Below, piece by piece: positions 63,341 to 64,000 of a stretch of 64,000 nt of DNA. The notes under the pieces are model-generated. The model made no database searches and had not been told where the DNA came from. It worked only from the letters and a program-made list of their open reading frames with translations. Position 1 is the first letter of the stretch. The number at the start of each line of letters is the position of its first letter. Where the stretch lies: contig NZ_BRXR01000001.1 in NCBI RefSeq assembly GCF_026012015.1, positions 186,001 to 250,000 on the forward strand. Reading direction: 5' to 3'. Source of the DNA: Clostridium omnivorum (lineage in GTDB: Bacteria > Bacillota > Clostridia > Clostridiales > Clostridiaceae). Both the position numbers and the translations under genes were made by a program.

Positions 63341-64000
63341 TTAGCTTAGAATAATATTTTGTAGACTAAATTTAATAAATTCCATTATAAACCTAGTATC
63401 CTCCAAATATATAAAATTAAATTCTCTATATATCTTCATATCATTTATTGGTACTGTTACTATAGTACCTCTATCTATTTCACCTTTAATTGTCTCCTTT
63501 GATATTATTGTATATCCAAGATTGGATTCAACTAATGATTTTATTGCACTTATGTCCCCAACTTCCATATACGGAAAAATATCTTCTATGTCATATCCTC
63601 TTTCCTTTAAACTATTTTCAAATACCTTCCTAGTTCCTGAGCCTTTTTCTCTTAAAATAAGCTTTCCGTTTATTATTTCATCTATATCTATTTGTTCTTT
63701 TAAAGCAAATTCATGTTTAGGGGATACAGCCAGAACGAGTTCATCATTTTTAATTTTTATATGTTTAAAAATCTTTCTATCAAAAGGTCCTTCAACTAAT
63801 GCTAACTCAATTTTTTTATTTATAAGCTTATGGATTATTTCTTCTGTGTTATTTACCTGAAGCAAAATATCTATAGTTGGATTCAAATTCTTATGCATCC
63901 CTAGAATATTAGGTAATATATATCCTCCTATAGTAAGTGTAGCTCCAATTTCATGAACCTTTTTTGTTTTTGACTCTTTTTTCAGTTCTAACTCCATTCT
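63341..64000 (-). CDS. LysR-type transcriptional regulator, C-terminal part (cut by window edge)
   Basis: About 220 residues, open to the edge. The visible part is the LysR substrate-binding domain: IGATLTIGGYILPNILGM near the start, LALVEGPFDRKI, LILREKGSGTRKVFE and MEVGDISAIKSLVESNLGYTII. These patterns match the CysB/CbbR-like LysR group. The N-terminal HTH lies beyond position 64000, so an internal ATG at 63997 should not be taken as the start. Confidence 0.88.
   Translation of the reverse strand, partial: RMELELKKESKTKKVHEIGATLTIGGYILPNILGMHKNLNPTIDILLQVNNTEEIIHKLINKKIELALVEGPFDRKIFKHIKIKNDELVLAVSPKHEFALKEQIDIDEIINGKLILREKGSGTRKVFENSLKERGYDIEDIFPYMEVGDISAIKSLVESNLGYTIISKETIKGEIDRGTIVTVPINDMKIYREFNFIYLEDTRFIMEFIKFSLQNIILS

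Overview
The window is A+T-rich and densely packed. It carries clostridial hallmarks: T-box leaders on proS and argS, an S-box leader on metNIQ, a short FeoB with its Cys-rich companion, a pyruvate formate-lyase pair, archaeal-type ProRS, and frequent GTG/TTG starts behind strong GGAGG ribosome sites. It most likely comes from an anaerobic Clostridium (sensu stricto or close relative). The species cannot be told from the sequence. Both window ends cut genes: an SbcD/YhaO-like nuclease at the left and a LysR-type regulator at the right.

Positions 2041-12428 (minus strand) hold an anaerobic purine/urate-type catabolic cluster: hydantoinase-like HyuA, PreA-like flavoprotein, SsnA aminohydrolase, YgeW transcarbamylase, YgeY hydrolase, a sigma-54 activator, and two fold-type II PLP enzymes. 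Two near-identical sigma-54 (-24/-12) promoters are visible, one before ygeY and one before the threonine-synthase-like gene. The activator gene lies between the two transcription units. Positions 20355-34719 (minus strand) add three sets of xanthine-dehydrogenase-type molybdenum hydroxylase subunits, one with a split molybdopterin subunit, plus a guanine/5'-deoxyadenosine deaminase-like amidohydrolase, adenine deaminase and a MocA-like cofactor nucleotidyltransferase. Together the two regions look like a route that deaminates and hydroxylates purines, opens the ring, and recovers carbamoyl groups and amino acids.

Between the two regions lie gltX, a NimA-like flavoprotein, proS with a T-box, and a TetR regulator under a perfect 20-bp inverted-repeat operator. 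The most striking element is also here. A small exported protein at 18325-18828 consists of a signal peptide followed by nine 15-residue repeats, each with the invariant core LIDPEPRH. It is divergently paired with a 439-residue HTH-TPR regulator of the RRNPP type (19025-20344). I read this as a peptide quorum-sensing pair whose precursor carries many copies of the pheromone, like a yeast alpha-factor precursor. A decayed tenth repeat follows the stop codon and a perfect palindrome lies in the shared intergenic region.

From 34.8 kb on the content is mostly housekeeping and transport: two YprB-like RNase H-fold nucleases, a HAD phosphatase, metNIQ under a SAM riboswitch, pflBA, a PilZ protein, feoAB under a Fur box, argS with a T-box, a DUF2892-type membrane protein, an APC permease, a polar amino-acid ABC transporter, a DUF255 thioredoxin-fold protein, an oxidoreductase-Rieske fusion, a MATE exporter, an AraC regulator with a long C-terminal domain, a chemoreceptor, signal peptidase I and the LysR fragment. 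A degenerate leader repeat (hairpin plus ribosome site) is found before four unrelated genes.
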